Source of the DNA: Azospirillum sp.
GTDB lineage: Bacteria > Pseudomonadota > Alphaproteobacteria > Azospirillales > Azospirillaceae
Length of the DNA stretch: 51,121 bases
NCBI GenBank assembly: GCA_027486405.1
Contig: JAIXPD010000084.1
Span: forward strand, 1-51,121
Direction: 5' to 3'
Part shown: positions 42,242 through 50,327 of the stretch, one piece after another
Layout of the letters: the number at the start of each line of letters is the position of its first letter
Position numbering within the stretch: the stretch's first letter is position 1
Position numbers and translations under genes: made by a program
The notes under the pieces: generated by a model
The model's database searches: none
What the model was told of the DNA's origin: nothing
Seen by the model: the letters and a program-made list of their open reading frames with translations, nothing else

Positions 42242-42745
42242 ATGCGCAGCCTGATGTCGATGTCTGTTCTGGCCGCGCTGGCGGTGGTGGGGCTGGTGCA
42301 CAGCGCCGCCGCCGATTCCGTGGTGGGCCGTTTTTCCAACGATTGGACCGGCAACGGGCTGGAAATCCAGGCCATCGAGGATCCGAAGGTCAAGGGCGTC
42401 ACCTGCCACCTCGTCGATTTCGACCGCAGCCTGATCGACCGGCTGTCGAAGGGAAATTGGTTCGAGGATCCGTCCAACGCCTCCATCGCCTGCCGCCAGA
42501 CCGGGGCGGTGACGGTCGGCGACATCGACCTCTCGCCCAAGGGGGAGGAGGTGTTTTCCGAACGCAAGAGCCTGATTTTCAAATCGGTCGCCATCCGCCG
42601 CATCTACGATCGGGTGAACGACACGCTGGTCTATGTCGTCTACAGCCGTCAGGTGACGAACGCCTCGGCCAAGATGTCGATCTCCACCGTGCCGCTGTTC
42701 AGCGCCAACGCCCAATGGACCAAGGGCAAACCGCCGGTGAAGTGA
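42242..42745 (+). CDS. creA: CreA-family periplasmic protein
   Basis: A 167-residue protein with a signal peptide (residues 1-24, MSVLAALAVVGLVHSAAA then DSV). The mature part matches the CreA family: VVGRFSNDWTGNGLEIQAIE, CHLVDFDRSLIDRLSKG, DPSNASIACRQTG and the C-terminal YVVYSRQVTNASAKMSIST. The function of CreA is unknown despite its name. GGAG precedes the ATG at 42242. Its stop codon lies two bases before repeat copy 5, whose target duplication copies the last ten bases of this gene (GGTGAAGTGA). Confidence 0.9.
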   Translation: MRSLMSMSVLAALAVVGLVHSAAADSVVGRFSNDWTGNGLEIQAIEDPKVKGVTCHLVDFDRSLIDRLSKGNWFEDPSNASIACRQTGAVTVGDIDLSPKGEEVFSERKSLIFKSVAIRRIYDRVNDTLVYVVYSRQVTNASAKMSISTVPLFSANAQWTKGKPPVK

Positions 42746-42747
42746 CC

Positions 42748-42991
42748 AGGGCAATCGCTTGAAGCACCGTGCACCCGGTCAAAACAAGAATCGACACGGA
42801 TTTCACGGATTTTTCACGGATTTCGCGGAACGCGCCCCAGATCTGCGCTGCTTGCGATCTTGCGACAAACCTCATGGTGGGGTGCAGGAGGCAATTGGAG
42901 TCGAAAATCCGTGCAATCCTTCCTTTTGTCCGTGAAATCCGCGTCCATTCTTGTTTGCGTGACGATGAGCGTTCGTTCAAGCGATTGCCCT
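42748..42991 (+). mobile_element. MITE-like dispersed repeat, copy 5
   Basis: 244 bp, perfect ends AGGGCAATCGCTTGAA and TTCAAGCGATTGCCCT. The flanks GGTGAAGTGACC (42736-42747) and GGTGAAGTGATC (42992-43003) match at 11 of 12 bases. The left flank is the 3' end and stop codon of the creA gene, so the insertion duplicated a gene tail, which clearly dates the element as an insertion. Subterminal CACGGATTTCACGGA and TCCGTGAAATCCGCG pair in reverse. Confidence 0.93.
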
Positions 42992-43021
42992 GGTGAAGTG
43001 ATCCCCGCCGGTCACGGGACC

Positions 43022-43124
43022 GGCGCTCTAGAGCGCCGTGCTCAAAACATGAAACAGTCCACGGCGCTCTATGCCTTTGTTTATCGAGCATCTTCACGCG
43101 TCAAATCGATCCCGATTTAACGCG
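43022..43124. repeat. compact palindromic intergenic unit
   Basis: Three inverted repeats follow one another: the palindrome GGCGCTCTAGAGCGCC at 43022-43037; AGAGCGCCGTG (43030-43040) with CACGGCGCTCT (43060-43070); and CGCGTCAAATCG (43097-43108) with CGATTTAACGCG (43113-43124), 11 of 12 paired with a 4-base loop. The first two share an arm and exclude each other. It looks like a REP-type unit and is different from the 245-bp repeat beside it. Confidence 0.65.
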
Positions 43125-43139
43125 ATCTGCTCTAGGCCG

Positions 43140-44099
43140 TCAGTCCGGTTGCGGCACGATCCGCCCCAGCCGGACGGCGGTTTGCCCGGCCTTGACCCGG
43201 CGCGCGGGCATGATGAGGACGCAATCCGGGTAGGGGGTGCGGATGGCCTGCTCCCCGTCCCAGCCGATGACGGTCCCGGCCCGCCCGATCACCTCCAGAC
43301 CGATGAAGGGGGCGGTGAAGCGGAACTGGTCGCTGGTGGCCGTCACCACCTCCGTCACATCGACCAGCCGTTGCGGGTCGGCGCGCGGCAGCAGGCGCGG
43401 CCCGACCGCCGGATCGATCATCTCCAACCCGCGCAGCAGGCGCAGGCAGCTTTCCAGGGCGACGGCGGCGGTGTCGGCGCGCCAATGCTGGCCGCATTCC
43501 ACCAGAATCGCCGTGCGCGCGCCCTCCGGTTCGGCGAAGGCCCCGAAATCGATCAGACGTCGCCCGCCGGTGTGGCCATCGTCCGCCACCACCCAGGCCG
43601 GATGGCCCAGCCCCAGGGCCAGATCGCGCCCGCGCGTGGTGCGCCCGCACAGCGTCAGCGGCGCGGTGTCGGCGGTCATCGAATGCAGGTCGAGCAGCAG
43701 GTCGGCGGATTGGTAGAGCGGGCGCAGCCGCCGGGCGCGGCGCAGTTCGGCGCTGTCGCGCCGCCCGTCCAGATGCTCGGGCGACCAGATCCGGTTGAAA
43801 TCCTCGTCCACGAAGCGGGAGGCGTAGGGATTCTGCCGGTCGAAGCGGCGATAGGCCTCGGTGTTGGCAAAGACGAAGGTCAGGCGGCCGCGCCGGGGCG
43901 TCAACCGCAGGCGCAACAGCCGGTCCAGCGCGATGGCCCCGGAAATCTCGTTGCCATGCACCAGCGCGTTGAGCACCACATGCGGCCCCGGTTCGTCTGC
44001 GGTCAGGCTGATGACGTGATCCAGGCCGGTGTTGCCCGGGCGGTAGGGCGCGATGTCCGGTGGGGTCAATTCGATGGGGGCGAACAGGGGATCGGTCAC
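43140..44099 (-). CDS. succinylglutamate desuccinylase/aspartoacylase-family zinc hydrolase
   Basis: A 319-residue M14-like zinc amidohydrolase. Zinc ligands H48 and E51 are in LVHGNEISG and H139 in LLLDLHSMT; the general base is probably the Glu in AILVECGQHW. A C-terminal beta domain (about 235-319) has FTAPFIGLEVIGRAGTVIG. The GTG at 44099 is used because no ATG lies near the domain start; a longer frame upstream is not family-like. It likely removes an acyl group from an N-acyl amino acid. It is divergent from an N-formylglutamate amidohydrolase-like gene. Confidence 0.85.
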   Translation of the reverse strand: MTDPLFAPIELTPPDIAPYRPGNTGLDHVISLTADEPGPHVVLNALVHGNEISGAIALDRLLRLRLTPRRGRLTFVFANTEAYRRFDRQNPYASRFVDEDFNRIWSPEHLDGRRDSAELRRARRLRPLYQSADLLLDLHSMTADTAPLTLCGRTTRGRDLALGLGHPAWVVADDGHTGGRRLIDFGAFAEPEGARTAILVECGQHWRADTAAVALESCLRLLRGLEMIDPAVGPRLLPRADPQRLVDVTEVVTATSDQFRFTAPFIGLEVIGRAGTVIGWDGEQAIRTPYPDCVLIMPARRVKAGQTAVRLGRIVPQPD

Positions 44100-44263
44100 G
44101 CGGTTGGCTCGGGCGTCGTTGGCCTGTGGCGTCCAGTATGGCCGACGCGCCGACACCGCGCCAGTGGGGCCATGCAGCCGCCCCGCGAGCGGCGCAAAAG
44201 AAATGCGACCCGTTCGCAAAATAGTGACGGTGCGATGACGAAACGCCATCGACGGCCGCTTGA

Positions 44264-44278
44264 CCTATGGGTTATAGG
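44264..44278. promoter_or_regulatory. inverted repeat CCTAT-GGGTT-ATAGG
   Basis: A perfect 5-bp inverted repeat in the 274-bp gap between the divergent desuccinylase-like and N-formylglutamate amidohydrolase genes. It could be an operator for either; nothing else marks it. Confidence 0.3.
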
Positions 44279-44373
44279 GAGCGCCGTTTTGCGGTGCAAC
44301 CACGCGGTTTCAAACGACACCAACCGGGGCTGCACCGCCGGTTCGACAGGGATGCGTTGATGGGTTTGGTGCC

Positions 44374-45267
44374 ATGAGTTTGGTGATCGCGGATGTGTTG
44401 GTCCGCAACGATCCGGTGGGCGCGCGGGTGCCGGTGGTGTTCGATTCACCGCACAGCGGCGGGATCCACCCGCCCGATCTGCGCGTGTCCTGCCCGCAGC
44501 TCCTGTTGCGGGGGTTGGAGGATGACGCGCTTGAGGCGCTGTTGGCCAGCGCGCCGGACCATGGCGCGACCTTGCTCTGCGCGCTGTTTCCGCGCGTCTG
44601 CATCGACCCGATCCGCGAGGAGGACGATCTCGACCCGGCCCTGTTGGATGGGCCGTGGCCGGTCCCGCTCCGCCCCAGCGCGCGCGGCGTGGACGGGGCC
44701 GGGCTGGTGCGCAGCCGGTTGCGGCCTGGGGTGCCGCCTGGGGTGCCGCTGTACGATGGCACCCTGGCGGTGGCCGACGTCGCCGGGCGGATTGAGCGTT
44801 TTTACCGCCCCTACCACAGCCAACTCGGCCAGATTCTGGACGGTCTGGTCGCGCGGTTTGGCGCGGTCTGGCACATCAACGTGCAGTCGATGCCATCGGT
44901 CACAGGGGGCGGTGTTGGGGGCGGCGAACCGGTGCTGGCCGATTTCGTGATCGGCGACGCGCATGGGACCAGCAGCGACGCGGCTCTGGTCGGGGTGTTG
45001 GCCGACGGCTTGCGCGGCTTTGGCTACCGCGTGGCGTTGAACAACCCGTTCAAGACGATGGCCATGCCGCGCCGGTACGGCAACCCGGCGCGTGGGCGGC
45101 ATTCGATCCAGTTGGAGATCAACCGGCGTCTGTATCTGAACGAAGAGAGCCTTGAGCGGCACGCGGGCTTTGCCACGGTGAAAGCCGCGCTGGACGCGGT
45201 GATCGCGCGGGTGGCCGACCACGCCCGCTGTGTTCTGAACGCCCCGGACCGGTTGGCGGCGGAGTGA
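44374..45267 (+). CDS. N-formylglutamate amidohydrolase family protein
   Basis: A 297-residue protein of the N-formylglutamate deformylase family (as HutG of the five-step histidine pathway). PVVFDSPHSGGIHPPD contains the metal-binding H27; FPRVCIDPIREEDDLDPALL, RIERFYRPYHSQLGQIL, DFVIGDAHGTSSD and the terminal SIQLEINRRLYLNE all fit. No other hut genes are near, so the substrate may differ from formylglutamate. Its opposite neighbour is another N-acyl-amino-acid hydrolase. Confidence 0.9.
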   Translation: MSLVIADVLVRNDPVGARVPVVFDSPHSGGIHPPDLRVSCPQLLLRGLEDDALEALLASAPDHGATLLCALFPRVCIDPIREEDDLDPALLDGPWPVPLRPSARGVDGAGLVRSRLRPGVPPGVPLYDGTLAVADVAGRIERFYRPYHSQLGQILDGLVARFGAVWHINVQSMPSVTGGGVGGGEPVLADFVIGDAHGTSSDAALVGVLADGLRGFGYRVALNNPFKTMAMPRRYGNPARGRHSIQLEINRRLYLNEESLERHAGFATVKAALDAVIARVADHARCVLNAPDRLAAE

Positions 45268-45276
45268 CGCACGGGC

Positions 45277-45308
45277 TGCGCCCTCAATACGGGGTGCGCC
45301 CTCAATAC
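45277..45308. repeat. 14-bp direct duplication at the end of the CPBP gene
   Basis: TGCGCCCTCAATAC occurs at 45277-45290 and again at 45295-45308, separated by GGGG. The second copy spans the stop codon of the minus-strand CPBP gene. Confidence 0.7.
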
Positions 45309-46267
45309 AGCATCCAGTCATAGCCCAGGACGCTCAGCGTGTAGGCCCCGAACAGGAAATGGGCCAGCGTCACCCCGATCAGGCAGCGGTGGCGGCGGTA
45401 CAGCCAGCCGAAGACCAACCCCTGGGTGAAGGCGGCCAGCCCGATCAGCGGGGACAGATGCACGTGCATCGTCGCGAAGATGGTGGAGGCCAACAGGACG
45501 CTGAGGGCGGCGGCGAAGCGCCCGACCAGCAGGCGTTCCAACATCCCCTGCATCACGCCGCGCGCCAACCCTTCCTGCAACAGGCTGGACAGGGCGTAGA
45601 CCGCCAGCATGACAACCCCGGTCGATCCGCTCAGGCTGGCCCAGTTGAAAAAGGGCTGGGCGCTGGTGACGGAGGCGGGCAGCGCGGCCTTGACCCCGGT
45701 CATCAGCAGGCTGATGACAACGGTCATCACCAGCGCCTCCCGCACCGACCGTTTCGCCCCGACCAGAGTCAGGCCAAAGGCGGCCATCGGCAAGCGGCTG
45801 AGGCGGGCCAGCGCGGCGCAGCCGCCCAGCATGACCGCCAGAACCCCCAGATTGTAGAGCGTGCTGACCAGATCGGAGCCGTTGATGCGCAGCATCCCGC
45901 GCAGGGTGGCAAAGGTCAGCGTGTAGCCGCTGATGAGCAGGATGCAGACGGTCAGCATCAGGCTGGCCTGATCGCGCAGGCGGGCGGCGGCCTCCAGCCG
46001 TTCGTTCCGCAGCTCCAGATCGTATTCGCGGGCTTCCAGCTTCACGATCATCATGCCGACCGCCTCGGCGGCGCGCCGGTGATCGGGCGGCAGGCCGGGG
46101 TCGCCCGCCAGGGCCAAGACCGCTTCCACCGCCCCCGGCTCCTGCCGGATCACCCCCTCGGCGGCGTCGGCCAGGCGGGTGAGGACCGTGTGCGTCACGG
46201 CTGAATCGGTGGGCGGATCGGTGCCCGGATCATTGGTCGGATCGGTGGGGGCGGCGCGCGCGTCCAT
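45302..46267 (-). CDS. CPBP-family intramembrane protease homologue with substituted motif residues
   Basis: A 321-residue protein. The soluble N-terminal part (about 1-98) is helical, with a coiled-coil-like KLEAREYDLELRNERLEAAA. Six or seven membrane helices follow. The CPBP (Rce1-like) motifs are present but altered: motif 1 is QEGLARG (Q231, E232, R236) instead of EExxxR, motif 2 is FATMHVH (H268), and motif 3 is HFLFG (H303, with Gly where Asn is usual). It may be inactive or use a changed mechanism. Its start overlaps the nadK stop by 4 bp, so the pair is coupled. Confidence 0.82.
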   Translation of the reverse strand: MDARAAPTDPTNDPGTDPPTDSAVTHTVLTRLADAAEGVIRQEPGAVEAVLALAGDPGLPPDHRRAAEAVGMMIVKLEAREYDLELRNERLEAAARLRDQASLMLTVCILLISGYTLTFATLRGMLRINGSDLVSTLYNLGVLAVMLGGCAALARLSRLPMAAFGLTLVGAKRSVREALVMTVVISLLMTGVKAALPASVTSAQPFFNWASLSGSTGVVMLAVYALSSLLQEGLARGVMQGMLERLLVGRFAAALSVLLASTIFATMHVHLSPLIGLAAFTQGLVFGWLYRRHRCLIGVTLAHFLFGAYTLSVLGYDWMLY

Positions 46268-47124
46268 CAGGGGGCGAATTGCTCCTTCAGGATGCGTTCC
46301 TCGAAATTCAGTTCCTGGTCGAACAGCAGGGTCAGGGCGACGTCGCGGCATTCCTGCACCTCGACCCGCAGCACCTCGCGCACCTCGGTGAAGTCGGCGA
46401 CGGCGCTGACCGGGCGCTTGCTCTCTTCCAGAATGTCGAAGGTGATTTTGGCGGTGTGGGGCAACAGCGCCCCGCGCCAGCGCCGGGGGCGAAAGGCGCT
46501 GATCGGGGTCAGCGCCAGCACCCCGGCCCCCAGCGGCACGATGGGGCCGTGGGCCGACAGGTTGTAGGCGGTGCTGCCCGCCGGGGTGGCGACCAGCGCG
46601 CCGTCGCAAATCAACTCCGGCAGCCGCACCACCGTGTCGACGGAGATGCGCAGCTTGGCCGCTTGCCGGGTTTCGCGCAGCAACGACACCTCGTTGATGC
46701 CCAGCGCCTCCACCCGGTCGCCGTTGACCCGCGTGGCGATCATCCGCAGCGGGTTCAATTGCACATGCTGGGCGGCGGAAACACGCTCCGCCACCTCGTC
46801 CTCGCGGTAGGCGTTGAGCAGGAAGCCGACCGAGCCACGGTTCATGCCATAGACCGGCAAGGGGCGCTCGCGGTTCAGCGACAGCGCCTTGTGCAGCGTT
46901 TCCAGCAGAAAGCCGTCGCCGCCCAGCGCGACGATGGCGTCGGCGTCGGTCAGGGGAGCGTTGCCATAGCGGTGGATCAGCCGGGTGCGCGCGGCGCGCG
47001 CCTCGTCGGTGTCCGCGCTGACGAAGGCCATGCGCAGGGCGTCCGGGGCGGGCAGGGCCGGGCCGGATGCGGCGTGGCCGGGCTGGGCGGCGGGCAGGGC
47101 GAGAGACGCGGCGAGGTCGATCAT
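46267..47124 (-). CDS. nadK: NAD kinase
   Basis: A 285-residue NAD kinase that makes NADP. The ATP-binding GGDG is at 68-71 (IVALGGDGFLLETLH), followed by YGMNRGSVGFLLN, ALGINEVSLLR, CDGALVATPAGSTAYNLSAHG, and PISAFRPRRWRG. The N-terminal 30 residues ahead of RMAFVSADTDEARAA are Ala/Pro-rich and may be an extension or a wrong start: ATGs at 47136, 47124 and 47031 are all possible. GGGG before 47124 favours that one. The gene overlaps the CPBP gene by ATGA. Confidence 0.93.
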   Translation of the reverse strand: MIDLAASLALPAAQPGHAASGPALPAPDALRMAFVSADTDEARAARTRLIHRYGNAPLTDADAIVALGGDGFLLETLHKALSLNRERPLPVYGMNRGSVGFLLNAYREDEVAERVSAAQHVQLNPLRMIATRVNGDRVEALGINEVSLLRETRQAAKLRISVDTVVRLPELICDGALVATPAGSTAYNLSAHGPIVPLGAGVLALTPISAFRPRRWRGALLPHTAKITFDILEESKRPVSAVADFTEVREVLRVEVQECRDVALTLLFDQELNFEERILKEQFAP

Positions 47125-47240
47125 GACCCCGACCATAGCGCAGGACCAAGCGGCGGGGAAACGGCGCTCATCGCCTGTGCAGCGCAAAAGATGCGGCGCG
47201 AAGGCTCACGCCGACAGGCGAAACAGGCTCCAACGCGAAA

Positions 47241-47262
47241 CGGGGGACCCGAAGGCCCCCCG
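47241..47262 (-). terminator. hairpin after clpA
   Basis: The minus strand reads CGGGGGGCC, a TTCG tetraloop, GGTCCCCCG (one G-U), then TTTCG. A very stable 9-bp stem with a short T run, 60 bases past the clpA stop. Confidence 0.65.
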
Positions 47263-47322
47263 CCGCTGTACGATGCAGGGTGGGTGACACGCGGTCACAC
47301 CGGCCCAATCATTCGGGCCACA

Positions 47323-49641
47323 TCACTCCGCCATTTCGCTGACCAGCCCCTCTTCGTCGTCGTCGCTGGAACTGCGCTTGCTGCGGTTTCCTTCGGCGTA
47401 ATCGAAGGCGGGCTTGTCGTCCTTCACCGTCACCTTGACCAGACCACCCTTGGCCAGCTTGCCGAACAGCAATTCCTCGGCCAGCGGCTTCTTGATGTAT
47501 TCCTGGATGACGCGGCCGAGCGGACGCGCGCCATAGAGCGGGTCGTAGCCCTTCTTGCCCAGCCAGTCGCGGGCGTCGTCGTTCAGCTCGATGGACACGC
47601 CCCGGTCTTCCAACTGGGCCTCCATCTGCATGATGAACTTGTCCACCACGCGGCTGATGACCTCCTGCGTCAGCGGGGCAAAGGGGATGATCGCGTCCAG
47701 CCGGTTGCGGAATTCCGGGGTGAACAGCTTTTCCACCGCTTCCATGTCCTCGCCCACCCGGCGTTCCCGCTCGAAGCCGATGGCGGGCTTGGCCATGTCG
47801 GCGGCCCCGGCGTTCGACGTCATGATCAGGATGACGTTGCGGAAATCGACGATCTTGCCGTTGTGGTCGGTCAGCTTCCCGTGATCCATGATCTGCAACA
47901 GGATGTTGTAGAGATCCGGGTGGGCCTTCTCGATTTCGTCCAGCAGCAGCACGCAATGGGGGTGCTGGTCGATGGCGTCGGTCAGCATGCCGCCCTGGTC
48001 GAAGCCGACATAGCCCGGCGGCGCGCCGATCAGGCGGGACACCGTGTGCCGTTCCATATACTCCGACATGTCGAAGCGGGTCAGCTCGATCCCCAGCGTC
48101 ATGGCGAGCTGGCGGGCCACCTCCGTCTTGCCGACGCCGGTCGGGCCGATGAACAGGTAATTGCCGATCGGCTTTTCCGGTTCGCGCAGGCCGGCACGCG
48201 CCAGCTTGATCGCCGACACCAGGGCGTCGATGGCCTTGGTCTGGCCGAACACCATGGTTTTCAGATCGCGTTCCAGGTTCAGCAGCGTTTCGCGGTCGTC
48301 GCGGCTGACCGATTTCGGCGGGATGCGGGCGATCTTGGCGACCACCGCCTCCACGTCCTTCACGCCGATCTTTTTCTTGCGCTTGTTCTCCGGCAGCAGC
48401 ATCTGCGCCGCCCCGACCTCGTCGATGATGTCGATGGCCTTGTCGGGCAGCTTGCGGTCGCCGATGTATTTCGCCGACAGCTCCACCGCGCAGCGGATGG
48501 CGTCGGCGGTGTAGCTGACCTTGTGATGCTTCTCGTAATAGGGCTTCAGGCCCTGGAGGATCTTGATCGCGTCCTCGATCGACGGTTCGTTGACGTCGAT
48601 CTTCTGGAAGCGGCGGACCAGCGCCCGGTCCTTTTCGAAATAGCTGCGGTATTCCTTGTAGGTGGTCGAGCCGATGCAGCGCAGCGCGCCCGACGCCAAG
48701 GCCGGTTTCAGCAGGTTCGAGGCGTCCATCGCCCCACCGGAGGTCGCCCCGGCCCCGATCACCGTGTGGATTTCGTCGATGAAGAGCACGGCCCCTTCGG
48801 TCGCCTCCAATTCCGAGACGACGGCCTTCAGCCGCTCCTCGAAATCGCCGCGATAGCGGGTGCCGGCCAGCAGCGCGCCCATGTCGAGCGCGAAGATGGT
48901 GGCGTTGCGCAGCACCTCCGGAACCTCGTTCTGGACGATGCGGCGGGCCAGCCCCTCGGCGATGGCGGTCTTGCCGACGCCGGGGTCGCCGACATACAGC
49001 GGGTTGTTCTTCGACCGTCGGCACAGGATCTGGATGGTCCGTTCGACCTCCTGCTCCCGCCCGATCAGCGGGTCGATCTTCCCACCGGCGGCTTTCTTGT
49101 TCAGGTTGACGCAATAGGCGTCGAGTGCTTCGCTGCCTTTTTTCACGACCTTCTCCGCCGCCGCCTCGTCGTCGGCGCCCGAGACCCGCTTGGTTTCCGT
49201 GCGGCCCGGAGCCTTCGCGATTCCGTGAGAAATGTAGTTCACCGCGTCGAACCGGGTCATTTCCTGCTCTTGCAGGAAATAGACGGCGTGGCTCTCGCGT
49301 TCCGAGAACAATGCGACGAGCACATTGGCACCCGTCACCTCCTCACGTCCCGAGGACTGGACGTGGATGGCCGCACGTTGCAGCACCCGCTGGAAGCCAG
49401 CCGTCGGCTTGGCGTCGTCGGTCCTGCTCGTGATAAGGTTCGCCAGTTCGTTGTCGATGTATTCGGCCAGCTCCGCGCGCAGGCGGTCCAGATCGATCCC
49501 GCAGGCCCGCAGAACGGCGGTCGCGTCGGTGTCGTCGGTCAACGCGAGCAGCAGATGTTCGAGCGTCGCGTATTCGTGCCTGCGCTCGTTCGCGTGGGCC
49601 AAGGCCCGATGCAGCGTCTGTTCCAGGTTACGCGACAGCAT
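47323..49641 (-). CDS. clpA: ATP-dependent Clp protease ATP-binding subunit ClpA
   Basis: A 772-residue two-ring AAA+ unfoldase that feeds ClpP. The N-domain (1-145) has two Clp repeats. D1 has Walker A GDPGVGKTA (218-226) and Walker B VLFIDEIHTVIGAG. D2 has Walker A GPTGVGKTE and LLLDEIEKAHPDL, with the substrate loop GAPPGYVGFDQGG. It lacks the middle coiled-coil domain, as ClpA does, and has an acidic tail (SSSDDDEEGLV). The start MLSRNLEQTL is the family start. It lies 8 bp after clpS, whose product adapts N-end-rule substrates. Confidence 0.97.
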   Translation of the reverse strand: MLSRNLEQTLHRALAHANERRHEYATLEHLLLALTDDTDATAVLRACGIDLDRLRAELAEYIDNELANLITSRTDDAKPTAGFQRVLQRAAIHVQSSGREEVTGANVLVALFSERESHAVYFLQEQEMTRFDAVNYISHGIAKAPGRTETKRVSGADDEAAAEKVVKKGSEALDAYCVNLNKKAAGGKIDPLIGREQEVERTIQILCRRSKNNPLYVGDPGVGKTAIAEGLARRIVQNEVPEVLRNATIFALDMGALLAGTRYRGDFEERLKAVVSELEATEGAVLFIDEIHTVIGAGATSGGAMDASNLLKPALASGALRCIGSTTYKEYRSYFEKDRALVRRFQKIDVNEPSIEDAIKILQGLKPYYEKHHKVSYTADAIRCAVELSAKYIGDRKLPDKAIDIIDEVGAAQMLLPENKRKKKIGVKDVEAVVAKIARIPPKSVSRDDRETLLNLERDLKTMVFGQTKAIDALVSAIKLARAGLREPEKPIGNYLFIGPTGVGKTEVARQLAMTLGIELTRFDMSEYMERHTVSRLIGAPPGYVGFDQGGMLTDAIDQHPHCVLLLDEIEKAHPDLYNILLQIMDHGKLTDHNGKIVDFRNVILIMTSNAGAADMAKPAIGFERERRVGEDMEAVEKLFTPEFRNRLDAIIPFAPLTQEVISRVVDKFIMQMEAQLEDRGVSIELNDDARDWLGKKGYDPLYGARPLGRVIQEYIKKPLAEELLFGKLAKGGLVKVTVKDDKPAFDYAEGNRSKRSSSDDDEEGLVSEMAE

Positions 49642-49649
49642 GGATGGGT

Positions 49650-49976
49650 CTAGTCCTTCTCTAACGTGCATTGCAGCGGGTGCTGGTTCTGGCGCGCGAA
49701 GTCCATCACCTGCGTGACTTTCGTCTCCGCCACCTCGTAGGTGAACACGCCGCACAACCCCACGCCCCGACGGTGCACATGCAGCATGATCCGGGTCGCT
49801 TCCTCGCGCGATTTGCTGAAGAAGCGTTCAAGAACCAGGACGACGAATTCCATCGGTGTGTAATCGTCGTTCAGCATCAACACCTTGTACATCGACGGCT
49901 TTTTCGTCTTCGGCTTGGTCTTGATGACCACGCCGCTGTTGGGGCCGCCGTTGCCGAACTTGTCCGAATCGCCCAT
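49650..49976 (-). CDS. clpS: ATP-dependent Clp protease adaptor ClpS
   Basis: A 108-residue adaptor that binds the ClpA N-domain and delivers proteins with bulky hydrophobic N termini. YKVLMLNDDYTPMEFVVLVL is the signature, and VHRRGVGLCGVFTYEVAETK follows. The first 30 residues are flexible (GPNSGVVIKTKPKTKKPS), which is normal for ClpS. The ATG at 49976 is the family start. It is first gene of the clpS-clpA operon. Confidence 0.96.
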   Translation of the reverse strand: MGDSDKFGNGGPNSGVVIKTKPKTKKPSMYKVLMLNDDYTPMEFVVLVLERFFSKSREEATRIMLHVHRRGVGLCGVFTYEVAETKVTQVMDFARQNQHPLQCTLEKD

Positions 49977-50327
49977 GGTCTCAATCAAATGTCGTCTGAT
50001 GCACTCTCGTGCTGTGATGATATGGGCATTTCGGGCGCTGAGGGAAGGGGCCGTGTGCGCGTGGCTGAGATTTGCTCCGTGGAAGGTCTGCGTTGCGGGT
50101 TTGCCGTGCGGCGCTCCGTTTCCAGAACCGCACCCCGATATCTGGCGCTCGATCCGCGTGTCGCACAATTGGCGACAGCCCTTACGGGATGCTCCTGAAC
50201 GCAAGCGCGCGACGGCGCGCGCGCAAACAAAAACGCCGACGGCGCGGGGCCATCGGCGTTTTTTTGGGGGGCGCTTGGGGCAGCGTTTGCAGCGCCGGTC
50301 AGACAGGAGGGCGACGCGCGGCGGGAG
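49977..50327. other. clpS upstream region and phaR terminator region
   Basis: 351 bp. Apart from the terminator at 50227-50265, it contains the presumed clpS promoter (about 49977-50200). I see no further gene and no clear operator. Confidence 0.5.
50227..50265 (-). terminator. rho-independent terminator of phaR
   Basis: AAAACGCCGA (50230-50239) pairs with TCGGCGTTTT (50253-50262). On the minus strand the stem is followed by TTTTTGTTT; the plus strand also has a T7 run, so it can end transcription from both sides. Confidence 0.88.

Noticed and set aside
46279..49653. A 1124-codon open frame on the plus strand opposite nadK and clpA
   Set aside because: Antisense shadow of two well identified genes.
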